From positions 2,883,055 to 2,947,054 of the forward strand of contig JAJEKV010000031.1 in NCBI GenBank assembly GCA_021234155.1: 64,000 bases of DNA. The letters are read 5' to 3'. Position numbers and translations under genes: made by a program. Under the pieces are notes generated by a model that was not told where the DNA came from, did no database searches, and saw only the letters and a list, made by a program, of their open reading frames with translations. This document shows positions 35,902-47,400 of this stretch, one piece after another; position 1 is the stretch's first letter; each line of letters opens with the position of its first letter. The DNA is from Isoetes taiwanensis (lineage: Eukaryota; Streptophyta; Lycopodiopsida; Isoetales; Isoetaceae).

Positions 35902-37290
35902 GCTTGCCAATTAACAATGAGAGGAAGAAAAAATTTAATCATGCTGCTGATGAAAATGCAATGAGAGCAGAGGGAAGAATGAATATTGATTTATGGACAA
36001 GCGGGGAATTATATCCAAGCGGCCATATCTTAAATATGCATCCCCAATTTCATTCTCCAACGGAGCTACTTAAGTTTGTTTCTAAAGGAAACCACGGCCT
36101 GCTGAGTAACTGCAAAAATTTGATAAGTGGGTATAGTGACTCAAATCTTAAAGCCTCTCTTCAATAGTCTGCAATAAGTAATTTCCATCTCAAACATCAA
36201 CATGATGCTTTAGTTAATCACAACCTTGCTTTGTCCAAGGAAAATGCATTCTTGATAGATTCTTGGACATCATCAATGTATGAGATAAAGAAAGAAGTGC
36301 CCAGTTGGAACAAAGGCTTTAAATGGAAAGCTCAAAGTCTAAACGTATACTGGAAGAAAATGAAAAACTAGAAAATAGAATGAAGAGGTTCACTCCATTA
36401 GGAGCACGCGAGAGAGTTAGATCGATGAAACCAATTGGTATTTTTGATGGTGGAGTGAAAAGAAGAGTTAAGGTTATATCAAAGAACTTATGGATCCATC
36501 AATGGATTGTAAAAAGAATAAGGAAGCCAACCTTGCTGCGCTATTGAAAAAAATCATGAATAAGAATGACATATTAAGGTTAATAAATCTTCTAGGTGCA
36601 AATTTGTTAAGAAAAGCCATCATTGATAATGTTCTACAACAGCTAAGTGAACAGGTAAGTGATGAACAAGATGTGGATCAGGTCCAATATGCTTGTGATA
36701 ATGCTGTTGTCCGTAGAAATGCTTATGTATAGTTGTTTAAAGCTTTAAAATCTTCTATGATAGTAAAGGAAGTGATAATGCCAAAAAGTTTCTAGAAAAT
36801 AAAAGACTTTTTGGGGCTAATGATGCATATAGAAAGCCATATCAGCTTGGAAGCTTTGGATTAACATGCTGCCAAAGAGGAGAAGATGAAGCAACTAGCA
36901 GCAAATAATTTTGTGTTTAACGTATAGAACAATTCTTGGATTGATTTAGAGAGTTTGTTGAAGCTCATGGCAAGGTATTATGACATGAAAGTAGATGAAT
37001 GTGATGGTAAGATCGTTGGAAACTGTTCAGTTCAATTGGAAGAGAATTCTTTTGTGACTTGGGATATTTCAAGTGCCTAAGGGAATCTCATGAAGTCTTA
37101 AAATGGGTATTTGATCAAATGCCAATACCCAGCCTCATTGCCTCTCATGTTCTAGGCAAAAAACTCATAGTTCTACACTAGAATACATGAAGTTGAGTGT
37201 CACTTTATTGCAGACCCTAAAAATATTAAATGCATGTTGAATATGAAGCATGGTGGAGCCAAAACGATGGAGGTTTTGCTGCTACACTGC

Positions 37291-37425
37291 AAAACAGAGC
37301 ACAAAGGAAAAGAATGGAGAAGTTCTTCAAGCATCTACACCAAAACAAAGCACAAAAGGAAGCAATAGAAAAGGTGTTCAAGCATCTACAACAAAACAGT
37401 GCAAAGGGAATAGAAAAGTCAAGCA
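37291..37425 (+). repeat. Tandem repeat, about 57-bp unit
   Basis: About two and a half copies of a unit containing CAAAACA(G/A)(A/T)GCACAAA and TTCAAGCATCTACA. The unit is a multiple of three and open in frame, giving KHLHQNKAQKEAIEKVFKHL, but the surroundings are not coding. Confidence 0.75.
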
Positions 37426-37789
37426 TCTAGAAGCATATTGGATTGCGGCCAAGACCTTGCACCATGTCAAGAGGAAGAGGATAGTTCTTTGAATCCCGTG
37501 CTTCCAATTGAATTCGAAAAGGTCCATATTCGTACATTGCATGCTTTCTTAAGAATAGTTGACAAGATGGTATATTTGAGCATATTGTTTGCATAGAACA
37601 AAACACCCGCTTCTTCTAGGGATGCTAGTCTTCGTTGATGCGTTGGAGAGAACAACGAAATGACAAGGAAGAAAGTACATAAGAAAGTATCTAAGCATGT
37701 ACAAGACAAGGACATAAGTACATAGTCTCAGTAATATTGCGGCTACCTTTGAAGTATATATTGGGCAAGAAAGACGTGTCCAAAGGTGC

Positions 37790-38460
37790 TTTATCTAAAA
37801 TTTGGCTTTGAAAAGGCATATGACAGTGTGAGCTGGTCCTTTTTGGAAAAGATGTTGCTTGCTTTTGGCTATGGACAAAATCTAGGCAGATAGATCATCA
37901 GGAAAGCCTGGAAAAAGGCCGAATAGCTTGGATATAGAGATTTAGATCGGATGGATTTCAAAAAGATAACTACATGGATATTCTGGAAGCGATACCTTTT
38001 AAGGGATTTAAGAACAATATCAGCTCTATAGGCCAAAGTTCACCATCCAACCAGGCCATCCGGGCAAGAGAACGTTCGAGAAAGAACTGAATTTTGGAGA
38101 TAGAAAAGGAAAAGGAAAATGGTAACTCAATAGAGACAGTAAAGATTTCATTCTAGCAAGAACCAAATCTAGAAAAGGCTAAGAGAAAGGTAATTCAATA
38201 GAAGCACTAGAGATTTCACTCTCTGAAGTGCAAAATCTAAGAAAGGAATTTAAGAACAGAATTAGAAGAAAGATATAGGCCCCAGGCAGATCAAGAAATG
38301 GGTTCATGCTAAAATCGTCTCGGTGCAGTCGTTGCAGATCAGAAGCTGGTCGCCTTGGTCACAGAAAGTTGTCAGTTTGCTACTGCCACTTTTGTTTGCC
38401 TCTGTACATCTCTCCCCTCTACCTTCAATTCTATTATATATTTGTTACAAAAAAGGATTA
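37790..38460 (+). pseudogene. Old L1-type LINE, resumed RT part and 3' end
   Basis: FGFEKAYDSVSWSFLEKMLL (near 37800-37860, with one stop) is the L1 reverse-transcriptase block that follows the part lost at 33605. Most of the remaining RT is deleted. The end, with TATATATTTGTTACAAAAAA at about 38437-38456, is like plant LINE 3' ends. Confidence 0.65.
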
Positions 38461-38629
38461 GCCAAATTTAGTTATCCATTTTCTTAATTTTAATGACAGT
38501 CCATAGATATTCTCAATAATAGTTTAATCGATAACATGGCCTCGATAGATTTTCTTTCTTTTCTCTTCTCTTTCTCTTACTCACATAGCCGCTCCCTTGA
38601 GCACCTCCATATCACCAATTTTTTATGAA

Positions 38630-38940
38630 AATTCCACTGGATTCTTCATCAAAGTTCCTTTAAGATTCATAGATTCCTTAGGTTCCTTAAAATTTCACAA
38701 AGATTTCCCTAGTTTCACTAAGATTCACATGGATTCTCCAAGATTCCTTTAAGATTTCGTTATATCCTCTAATATTCCCTTGAGTTTCCCCTAGACTATC
38801 TAAGATTATATAAAGTTCTCATAGATTTTCTAAGATTCTATAAGAACTCCCTTAGATTCTCCAAGATTCCATAAGCACCGAGATTCCATGATTATCCCTT
38901 TAGATTCATCAAGACTCTTTCCAAGATTTTCTTGAACTTT
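38630..38940 (+). repeat. Degenerate short tandem repeat (AAGATTCC type)
   Basis: There are about 20 irregular copies of (T/A)AGATTC(C/T) or TAAGATT with 8-15 bp spacing, alternating with CTTTAG and TTCC words. This is low-complexity text with no open frame. Confidence 0.7.
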
Positions 38941-39284
38941 CTTAAGCTTTTTAAACCCGATTGTGCGAGTTCCCACAACAACAAAATGATTCCAAATCAC
39001 CATTTATTGGAAAGCTTGAGCCAATGGCATGGAGCCCATCTTGATTCGACCATGTACTGTGAATTGCGCCCATCCAAAGGATGTAAAAAAGGAAGCTTCC
39101 TAGAAGTTAACAAATTAATTGCTCCTTTAAATTGCATTTTCCTTGCATTTTAAGATTTTTGTCCCCTTCTTCCAACAGGATCAAATGCCACGATCCACCT
39201 TCTATGCGCCTTCCCAATTACATTTGACAGCCTAGATTTCGCATTCGAATCCTTTGATCCGATGTTAGAGCTATGGTGCATGCC

Positions 39285-39400
39285 TCATGCATGACCCAAC
39301 GCAGATTCCGTCTATCCCTTTGATCTGACAGCTTAGAGACATGGTGCATGCCCCATGCATGACCCGTGCATGCCCCATGCATGACCCGCATCATGCATGA
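39285..39400. repeat. CATGCATGACCC / GTGCATGCCC repeats
   Basis: Five copies of CCATGCATGACCC-type words alternate with GTGCATGCC(C/T); the first two are separated by about 60 bp. ATGCAT is itself palindromic. Confidence 0.75.
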
Positions 39401-39499
39401 AGGCCCTTGATTGCACCATCTTCTTGTCAGCCCCAAATCGATGGCATTCGGACATGTTAGAATCAAGACACCAGGACACATAGATATAGCAGTAAGTAT

Positions 39500-41940
39500 A
39501 TTACTTCTTTTTTTGAAGGATGGAAAAAGTATATGAATCAAAAGTAAACATTAGGAGATGTACATGTCTCATCTAGTTGTGTAAGCACAAGAAAATGATC
39601 TTGAAACACGAGCCTGAAGCATTATGTACTCATTCCAGCATAGGAGGCTAATGATAAGAATTAATTTGAAAATGTCTTGGAAAATGTGCAGCTTATTACG
39701 CTTCCAGATTGATAGTGGTAACTAACTAGACTCTAGATGACATATCTTTTGCTTAGCTGGGGCCCATGCATCTGAGTAGGATGCCAGGAGAACAGATTGG
39801 CTATCCAATATAAACCTTGGAGCCAGGACCATGTTGGTTGAACTTCTGGACAAGAAAGAGACAATGCTCCAGTGTTTCGGGATCTGAAAAGCAAAGCGTG
39901 CATACTGTAGAGATGCAAAGATCATAGCAATGCTGCAAGGCATTTACACACAGACACATATGTAAAACTTGCCACAAAAGTACAGAAACTTGAGATGGAG
40001 CAATTTATCCCAAAGCCAGCACCATTACCGAGTTCACATAGAATACTAGTGCGTATTAAACGGGAACAAATCATCTAAATGGGCACAAAAGGAATATTTC
40101 CCAAAGTTTTTTATTTTATTTTTTTAAAAAGCACTAATTGAGGTAAAAAAAAAAAAGACATAAAATTGTATTTTGACACACCTCCCTCCCCCAAAAAAAA
40201 AAAAAAAAAAACATTTTTTTGTATGTCAAAGTGACACTTTTTCAAGCAATTAGAATTTTTTTTCATGTATGTTCTTTGAGAGAACTCCTGTTTTAAGAGA
40301 ATGTAACTTTTAACCAAAAATAAAAATGAACTAATAACTGAAATTATAGTATATTCAAAAATTGAAGATAAAATCTTGATATTCACAAACAAAATTTACA
40401 GTATTTTTAAAATACTCAAGTTATGTGCAAAAGTGTGAGGAGTGATGAGAGAAGGACCAAGCACAAAAGACAACGATTAGAGTTCTTTGATCCAAACGGG
40501 CCAACAAATATCCGGTTTTTCATCTGTCTTATAAATTAGAAAATTTCTCTTGTTTAAATAGCAGAGATAATAATGAAAAAGGGATGATGTGTTCGAACAC
40601 GTGGAACCCTTTTTGTATTCTGGAATACACTTGCTATTGGGAAATAGCGAGACGGAAAAAAATATCAAATCCTTTTTGTATTCTGGAATATGCATCATAT
40701 TTAGGAATGGCGAAAGGGAAAAACAAAGCAACATCATTTAGTTTTTTCGGCATTTTCTATTTAATTCAATAACCTTGCAATTTTTTGTTTGGTTTGTGGG
40801 GTTACATGATCATGGTTCTAAATAATAAAGGGATTCAAAGTAACCTAGTAGAAAAAATAAAAATGTAGTTGAAATAGCATATACTAAATCGTAATCACCT
40901 TAATGTTTTGATCTTAACCCCTAAAATTGCCATTTCAAGTGTTTGATATGTTGACACAGCACATATTAAATCGTAATCACCATGAGTTTGTGAATTGAAC
41001 CTACAAAATGGCCATTTCAAATAATTAATATGTTTTTTAGAAGGAAATCTTCCAACGGGAGTGCTGCAACACTCACTTTTAAACCTTATTGTGGGTCTTG
41101 GGATCCGTAATTGCCATCCATTTAGCAATGGAAGAGGCCGTGGAGCTAAGAGGAGACGATATATGGAGCAAACAAAGTACTTGCTTCTATGAATATCCTC
41201 ATGACAGCCTCATGACTTCGTTTATCTGACACTAACTTCCACTATGAGAGGCAAGTTCTCTGCTACCTTCTCCTATACAATTACATCCCAAAGTGAGAGT
41301 AAGAATTTTGCTTGAAACATCGGCCATGACAAGAGGCGACCACCTTAGAGACGACACCTGCTAGGACCCGTCGTCTCTGTGTAAGGAGGTGATTTGATGC
41401 AACAAGTAGAGGTGCTAAAAGGTCTGGCGGCAATAGAGCCCACCGTTACGGAGTATCTATACGCGACCAAAATAGATGTTTGACCGCATCTCATGCTGCC
41501 AAAAATTCTCTTAGAAAAGGAGATGCATTTGAAAAAGGCTCAAGAGGGTGAAATAGACCCCAAGGAAGAACTGGTATGACTGCCTTTTTGCCTAGAGGGA
41601 TACAATGACCAAGAGATTGTTTGAGAAGGCGTAGACCAGAAAAGTGATGTTCACCATTCAAGAGTCTCTAAATGAATTTTGAGATGAGGACCTTATTCTG
41701 CAGTAAAAATTCCATCATAACCACGCCATCTGCCCACTTGGGGGAGGGTGCATTTAAACCAAGCCACCTTAACTGTAGCCTCCTCCTCTGTGCCGGCCCA
41801 TATGAAGTTTCGGACTATTGCAATGAGCTTTTGTACTTCAACCTGTGGCGCTAGTACAAGGAAGCCATACAAATATGGGTACTACTGAGAACTAATTTGG
41901 CCACTATAATGCAACCAGCAAGAAATAACCTTGCAGTTGA
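39500..41940 (-). pseudogene. L1-type LINE, reversed, interrupted by element C
   Basis: On the minus strand the order from 41940 downward is STHICMAS, LLQNKVLISKFI, GHCIPLGKKAVIPVLPWGLF, SPFLREFLAA, then YRLLLAPRPLPLLNGWQLRI, matching the post-RT region of the LINE at 34-35.5 kb and the fragment at 24 kb. At about 41090 the text jumps to about 40035, where the zinc-finger part continues to about 39500. The 1.05 kb between is element C. Stops and frameshifts throughout. Confidence 0.75.
40040..41088 (-). mobile_element. DNA element C, 1.05 kb non-autonomous relative of A
   Basis: It splits a LINE whose halves meet when it is removed. On the minus strand its end (40040-40430) is a relative of A's right end (4140-4528), with the same GGAATATT and CCCGTTT motifs. 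It also holds A's palindrome: TGTATTCTGGAATACA (40614-40629) and a partial copy (40677-40692). Its other end (about 41050-41088) has AACGGGAGTGCTGC and CACTTTTAAAC, recalling B's terminal CATTTTAAAC. It has no coding capacity. The ends are certain to about 5 bp only, and a target duplication is not clear. Confidence 0.65.
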
Positions 41941-42112
41941 CCACCAAAATAGGTGTTTCTCCTACATTTGCCTGACATTGCCATAGCCCAACCAACTGCC
42001 TCTTGGCCTTGCCTAGCCTGGCCACAGCCCTGCCATAGCCTGCCTAGCCCTGCCAGACCTGACAAGCCCTTGCCATAGCCTAAACCTTGCTTGACGTGCC
42101 ATACCCCCAGTC

Positions 42113-43700
42113 ATGGCCACAGAAGCAGCCCAGTGTCCGGACTCACCCCTAGGAGGTGAGCTTCCCACTGCACCACGGCCCCCACCTGGGGCAAACCCGG
42201 CCGCGACCCTGCCGACCTCCCTTGGCCCGAGCCTGCACAGGGAAAGCCAAGAAGGGCCACCAAGGAAGCGGCCCCGTGCAGACGCAGTGGGCAAGGGAGA
42301 GACATCCTCCATGAAGAAGGAGGCCGGGGCCAAGGCCCACACAGCCAGGTCGGCTCGGCAGCCGGAAGTTGGCTGCTCAGGCCCCACAGGGCCCCCTCCG
42401 TTGGCAGAACCTTGGGCCGCCATCCAAGCTGGGGTTGAGGCCAATAGTGCCCGCATTGCGGGCCTGGAGACGGAGATGGAGTCTCCAACATCCCACGTGT
42501 TGCGCAGACAGTTGGTGATAGCGAAACAATAGATCACTGAGTTGGAGACCCAAGCACACTGGCTGGACGACAGCATCCGCTTGGTGCACTCTGAGAGGCA
42601 ACCAAGACGGCAGTGCTCGCACATGCATCACCGCATGGATACCCCGGACGCCGGAGACAGGGCAGGGGACCGGCGTAGCGTGAGACACTTGCAATCACGT
42701 CTCAGCTCCGCATCGAGGTTGATGAGGCCAATGCCATGGCACGGCACGTAAAGACCACACTCCAGTTGGAAGTTGAGGAGGCTATTGGTGCAAGACGAGA
42801 GGTTCGCGGCGCCTTTGAAGTTAACCGTGCAAAGATCGAAGCCCGCCGGGAGAAAAATTTGGCAAGGGACGGGGAAATGCGGGAGCTCCGTCTGTCGTTG
42901 CCCGGAAGGCAAGGAGCCTCTAAGCGAGGCACATGAACAATGGCGGCACTGCACGCGGGAGATGGCAAGACAGGACCAAGCCTTGCAAGAGCTGAGCTCC
43001 AGACTTCAGAGAACAGAAGCTGCAGCACATGACATCACCAGTACCACAAGCCCAACAACCTGTAAGACGTCAATCAGGATCACCTGGTCAACTTTGAGCA
43101 TATATGGCGGCGCCCTTATCCCCGTCCCTTATATTTCCCGCACCATCATCACGCGTGCCGCCACCACTAGAGTGGGCGACGGAGCCACCACTTGGTAGTT
43201 TGGGGCCTGCCGGAAGAGCTGGAAAAGAATCTCACCTGGAAGATACACGCACAGATCCTTGGGCGCATGACGTTTCCTGGTCCAGGACCTGCTCGGTTCT
43301 GCGACCAGCCGGTGTGGGGTCGGCGCCCGAGGCCACAGCCCGAAGTCGTGGTGTTCCGCGGTTCGCGGATGCCGCGAGTTCGAGAGCCATCTTGCGGCAG
43401 GGGCAAGTTCTTGAAGGACACATCTACGTATGTGGCGGGGATCTTACTCGGTGCAACGGGGAGGCACAGCCAGGAGGGAGTTCGCCAGGGTCAGGGACGC
43501 CCGCAATCGACCAAATGCTGCAGCTGCACCTGCTCAGCCAAATGCTACCCCTGCTGCCTCCGCTCCTGATCCTCCGCAATCTGCCCCTACAACTCGGTCT
43601 GCTCCCGCTCAGCCAAATGCTGCCCCTGCGCCTCTGCTTACGCTTGTCCATCGCCCCCACAACTCGGTCTGCTCCGGGCTTTGGTCCATCACAATGACAC
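42113..43700 (+). pseudogene. LINE ORF1: coiled coil plus RNA-binding-like part
   Basis: Overlapping frames give a Pro-rich start, then a coiled coil (NSARIAGLETEME, stop at 42530, ITELETQAHWLDDSIRLVH), a continuing helical part (VKTTLQLEVEEAIGARREVR), then WGLPEELEKNLTWKIHAQIL and PEVVVFRGSRMPRVRE with KFLKDTSTYVAG. The last part resembles the RRM-like region of plant LINE ORF1 proteins. At least three frame changes separate the parts. Confidence 0.55.
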
Positions 43701-43736
43701 CGCGCTACACAAGCATCTCCCACGGCTCAATAGGGT

Positions 43737-43946
43737 GTGCCTCGGGTGGTGATCACAGGCTGTCGGGGTTTTCCGTGGCAGAAGGGCGATAGCCTCAATT
43801 CAGTAGCTGTGGACATGGACCTCATCTTCCTCATGGAGACATGGGAACACCCAGGCCACAGGCTGCCCGATCTGCCAGGGTACCTGCATTTTTCAGTGTT
43901 CAATGGTTGTACAGGGAGACGTGGGCACGGTGGGGTTGCCTACTAC
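43737..43946 (+). pseudogene. LINE endonuclease ORF, 5' piece (up to element B)
   Basis: The frame reads VDMDLIFLMETWEHPGHRLP, then GYLHFSVFNGCTGRRGHGGV and AYY, matching the start of LINE apurinic endonuclease domains (a D/N-LIFLMETW motif and a GRRGHGG motif). It is cut after codons TAC TAC, which form the target duplication; the same frame continues at 52686. Confidence 0.85.
43941..43946. repeat. Target-site duplication of element B, left copy
   Basis: TACTAC here and at 52686-52691. With one copy removed the LINE frame runs on uninterrupted (GVAYYRVALAHLV). Confidence 0.85.
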
Positions 43947-44000
43947 TAAACAGAGTTTAAAATGAAACGCACTTATTTAAGAAGTGCGTTTGAAAGATTC
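43947..44000 (+). repeat. Left terminal inverted repeat of element B
   Basis: AGTTTAAAATGAAACGCACT (43954-43973), then TTATTTAAGAAGTGCGTTTGAAAGATTCC, mirrored at 52630-52682. The inner GAAGTGCGTTT inverts the outer AAACGCACTT, so each end is also a small foldback. Confidence 0.85.
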
Positions 44001-44411
44001 CTTTATAAAAATTAAGAACTTGAAAAAAACACACAAAATAGGGAACAAAATAGATTGTTGAGCAATTAGCATTCGGGACACCCCAAAAAAAGCAACATTT
44101 TTAAAGCCTTTTCATTTTTAAAAGAGGGAAAAAAACAAAATGCTTGTTTTTGAGGAGTGAGACATTAATTTTGATAACTCAGTAAATATTTATTGTTAAA
44201 AACAGAGGGAAATATAGTTTGTCTTTTTGCAAGCTTAATATAAGTACTAAGAAAGTCAGACATTGGAAAGATAAAGAGTGTGAAATCATAGAGCAAGAAA
44301 GAGTTATTTCAATCAAGCATTGTTGAAGAGACAAAGCTTTCAGTTTAAAAATCCTCATCAAAATATATTATAATTATATAGTTTACAATGGTAGTAGTTG
44401 AGAACTCATGC

Positions 44412-44425
44412 GTATAAATTTATAG
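44412..44425. repeat. Palindrome TATAAATTTATA overlapping a stop codon
   Basis: The leftward gene's TAA (44420-44422) lies inside a copy of the element's palindrome. Confidence 0.7.
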
Positions 44426-47400
44426 AGGTGGGAGAGGTGGCTCTTCCCAGTCCACGGGACTCTCGTACCCTTTGGGATCTGGCTCTTGCGAGCTTACAAC
44501 AGCCGAGAGACGCCTCGCCGATTCCAAACCTATTGGCACGAGGCGGTTTCTCTGCGGCTCGGGCACCACAGGGCTCAAGTCAACAAACTCCACCTCCTCA
44601 TCTTTTTTCACGTAAGTGGAGGTCGTATTTACGTGTAAGTGCCCTTAACATCGGCTGGCACCGTTCTTTGCTCCCGGTTCCTCGTTTTCATCGGAAAAGG
44701 ATTAGCAAGAGCTTATCACGGTCTGATGAAACTTACTTTATCACGGGTCTATGTCGACGGAGACATTGCGCCCTAGCAAGAAGGCAAACTGGCGTGGTGC
44801 CTGATCGAAAAAGGCATCTAGGATCCGGTCTCGGTAGAAAACCATCGTATCAAATTATTAATAAGCCATTGTATTTCGATAATGGGACACCACAAACGCC
44901 TTTGTCGGCGGGGTCTCTCAATTTACGCAAAACAAATTTGGGGCTGAAAATGCATTGCAGGGAGGAGTCTTCTCATTCTGCGTGTTAAAATGAACCATGT
45001 TTTTTTTGGCGTCCGCGCTGTAAAAACCTATATGAAAATGCTCGAAACAACTCACTAAGCGCGGACCACCACCATGACCCTTGACGTTTGTTTTAAGCCT
45101 GCCAAGCAAAGCAGCAATTACAAATTAGTAGAAAGAAAACAAGGAAAACAAGTTAGCCGAGTAGTGTAGCGGTATAAACTTATACCACAGTTGCCTTGCT
45201 GTATAAATTTATACCACGGCGTGAAGCCGTATAAATTTATACAGACATTGCCTTGCTGTATAAATTTATACCACGGTTGTTCCAGCCTTTAAAAACGGAT
45301 GTGGTATAAATTTAAACCGTGGAGTTACTGTAAAAAACAAGCGTTAAATATAATGCTTACCAAACGCAGTTTTCGAAGCCGGCGTTACAGACCGCTCCCA
45401 TAGGTTTAAGCACCGACATCGTCTGCAGGTCGGAATGAAAAATGATGACCCTCCAGTTTTCAGATGTCGTGACTTCTTTTAGGCCATCCAAGAAAGAACG
45501 GACTTGCAAGTGAGTAAAAGCCTCCTCGTCAAAAGTGCTATCCTTGATTTTGAAGCCGTAAGGAATATCTGCAATGCATAATGTAAAGTTCTGTTTGTCT
45601 AAAAGAGTCCCCGACCTCGTCACGGTCACCTTCGAACAACCACATCTTTGGGCGTCGACCAAATGTAGTAAATCTCTAAGTAAGTAGTGTCAAAAGCGGT
45701 GGTGGCGACCTCTTTACCCTGTTCAATTGCCTTAAGCCTATGCCTCTCCTCCTTGGCCCCTCTGAACCCGGTTTAAAAATCCAGTTGGTAGCCCCTTCTT
45801 CTTGTTCTGTAAGAATAATGTGAGATAAAGGCACAAACACGAAACATATTTTACGCAAAACCTACCCGACCCCTTCGGTTAACGGTGCTCTCGATATCTT
45901 GTCTGCGGTGCAACTTGGGTACAAAAGCCTGCACTCCTCCCAGTCCTCTAGGTTGAGCTGCTTCATTAGTTCGGCCTGGCAGGTGACAATATCTTTCTGA
46001 CTGCAAAGGGAAAAGTATTGTAAGACAAAAAAAGATAGAAAAGAACACGGCATAGCAAGTGAGGCTTACGTCTTAGCTTCCTTAGCCATCTCGTCTAATG
46101 TAAATTCTTTGGCAACTACTTTTTCCAACAAGCGAACAAATATTTCTTTGCTTTTGAGACCCTGTAACTGCGTCCAGGGTACAATGCTCATATTTTTCTG
46201 TTTTGATTCACCTCCTTTTTTTGGTTTCTTTCCTGCGGCGCTAGCTTGTTCTTTTAGCTCACCATCCTCGAACATACAAAAAATTCTCTCTTGAAGATCC
46301 CACACCTGTAAATGGTCAAACGAAGTTCAGTGTTGATTGGCGTAAGAGAAAGGACACTGCGACTAAGAACGGTATAAATTTATACCCTGCCCGCTCGCGG
46401 TCTAACTTTATACCCTGTCCGGACGAGGTATAAATTTATACCGCGACAGGGCACGGTATAAATTTATACCGCGTCCGGGCTCGGTATAAATTTATACCGC
46501 GACCGGGCCCGGTATAAATTTATACCGCGTCCGGGAACGGTATAAATTTATACCGCGACAGGGCACGGTATAAATTTATACCGAGCCCAGGCACGGTATA
46601 AATTATACCGCGACCGGGCACGGTATAAATTTATACCGTCACCAGGCTATTACACACTTCTTCTAACCACTTTTTCACACTACAGAAGATTGAATTAAAG
46701 CTTTTACTTACTTGACCATCTCGGAAAGCGAGCTGAAAGTAGTTATCGTACTGTTTGACAGCCATAATGGGCTTCTTATCCGAATCATAACTGAGGCAGC
46801 ACTCTGTCACACAGGCTTCTCGAAGCTCTTGAAGCTTGTTCTTTTGTTTTTTGAAGTCGTCTCCATGCACTTGTTTGAAATCCACGTACTCTCGGTGCAT
46901 GAAGCGAATCTTGTCTATTAGGCTCATTTTCAGTCTAAAGTCATTGTCGAGATTGTGACTCACGGCAATGACTTTTGCCTCTTCGTCTGTTACGCCAACG
47001 TAAATATGCGCTTCCACGCTTTTCCACACTTCGTTACGGCTTTCTTCCTTTGATAGTTCTTTTCTTGCCTTGTAACTGTGTGCGCCTCCAAGTACATAAT
47101 AGGTGTAATCTTCGAAGTCTGCTTTTTTGTAATCTTTTAATTGGTTGCACTGACTTCTATCAACCATCACAACCAGTGGCGACACATGCGCATGAGGATT
47201 TCTTCTCATTCTTTGCTTAAGGATAGCCACATGTGCCGCGTACAACTTTCGGACCTGAAGCACTCTGACCCCATCTTCATTCTTAGGCGGCCTTTTTATA
47301 GTGCTCAATGTTAAAGAAATAGTCTGTTTGAGCAGTTTAGTTTCATTAACCCACTTGAGAATAGCACTTGACTTATCTGCGGGCTTCACAACGATATCTG

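Larger units (their letters stand above)
33606..37789. other. 4.2 kb insert of unknown origin in the old LINE
   Basis: This interrupts the LINE and itself contains a younger LINE (33806-35885). The rest (35902-37789) has degenerate frames such as NLAALLKKIMNKNDILRLIN and LLKLMARYYDMKVDECDGKI, which I do not recognise, and a PPR-like VFDQMP at about 37110. No terminal repeats were identified. Confidence 0.4.

Noticed and set aside
42111-43723. Long minus-strand frames opposite LINE ORF1 (up to 203 residues)
   Set aside because: They are shadows of G/C-rich coding sequence. The plus strand has the coiled coil and LINE motifs.
46371-46637. CRISPR array (regular repeats with spacers)
   Set aside because: The repeats are 16-18 bp palindromes, the spacers are only about 10-12 bp and similar to each other, and the context is a spliced plant-type gene. 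A tandem repeat with palindromes fits better.
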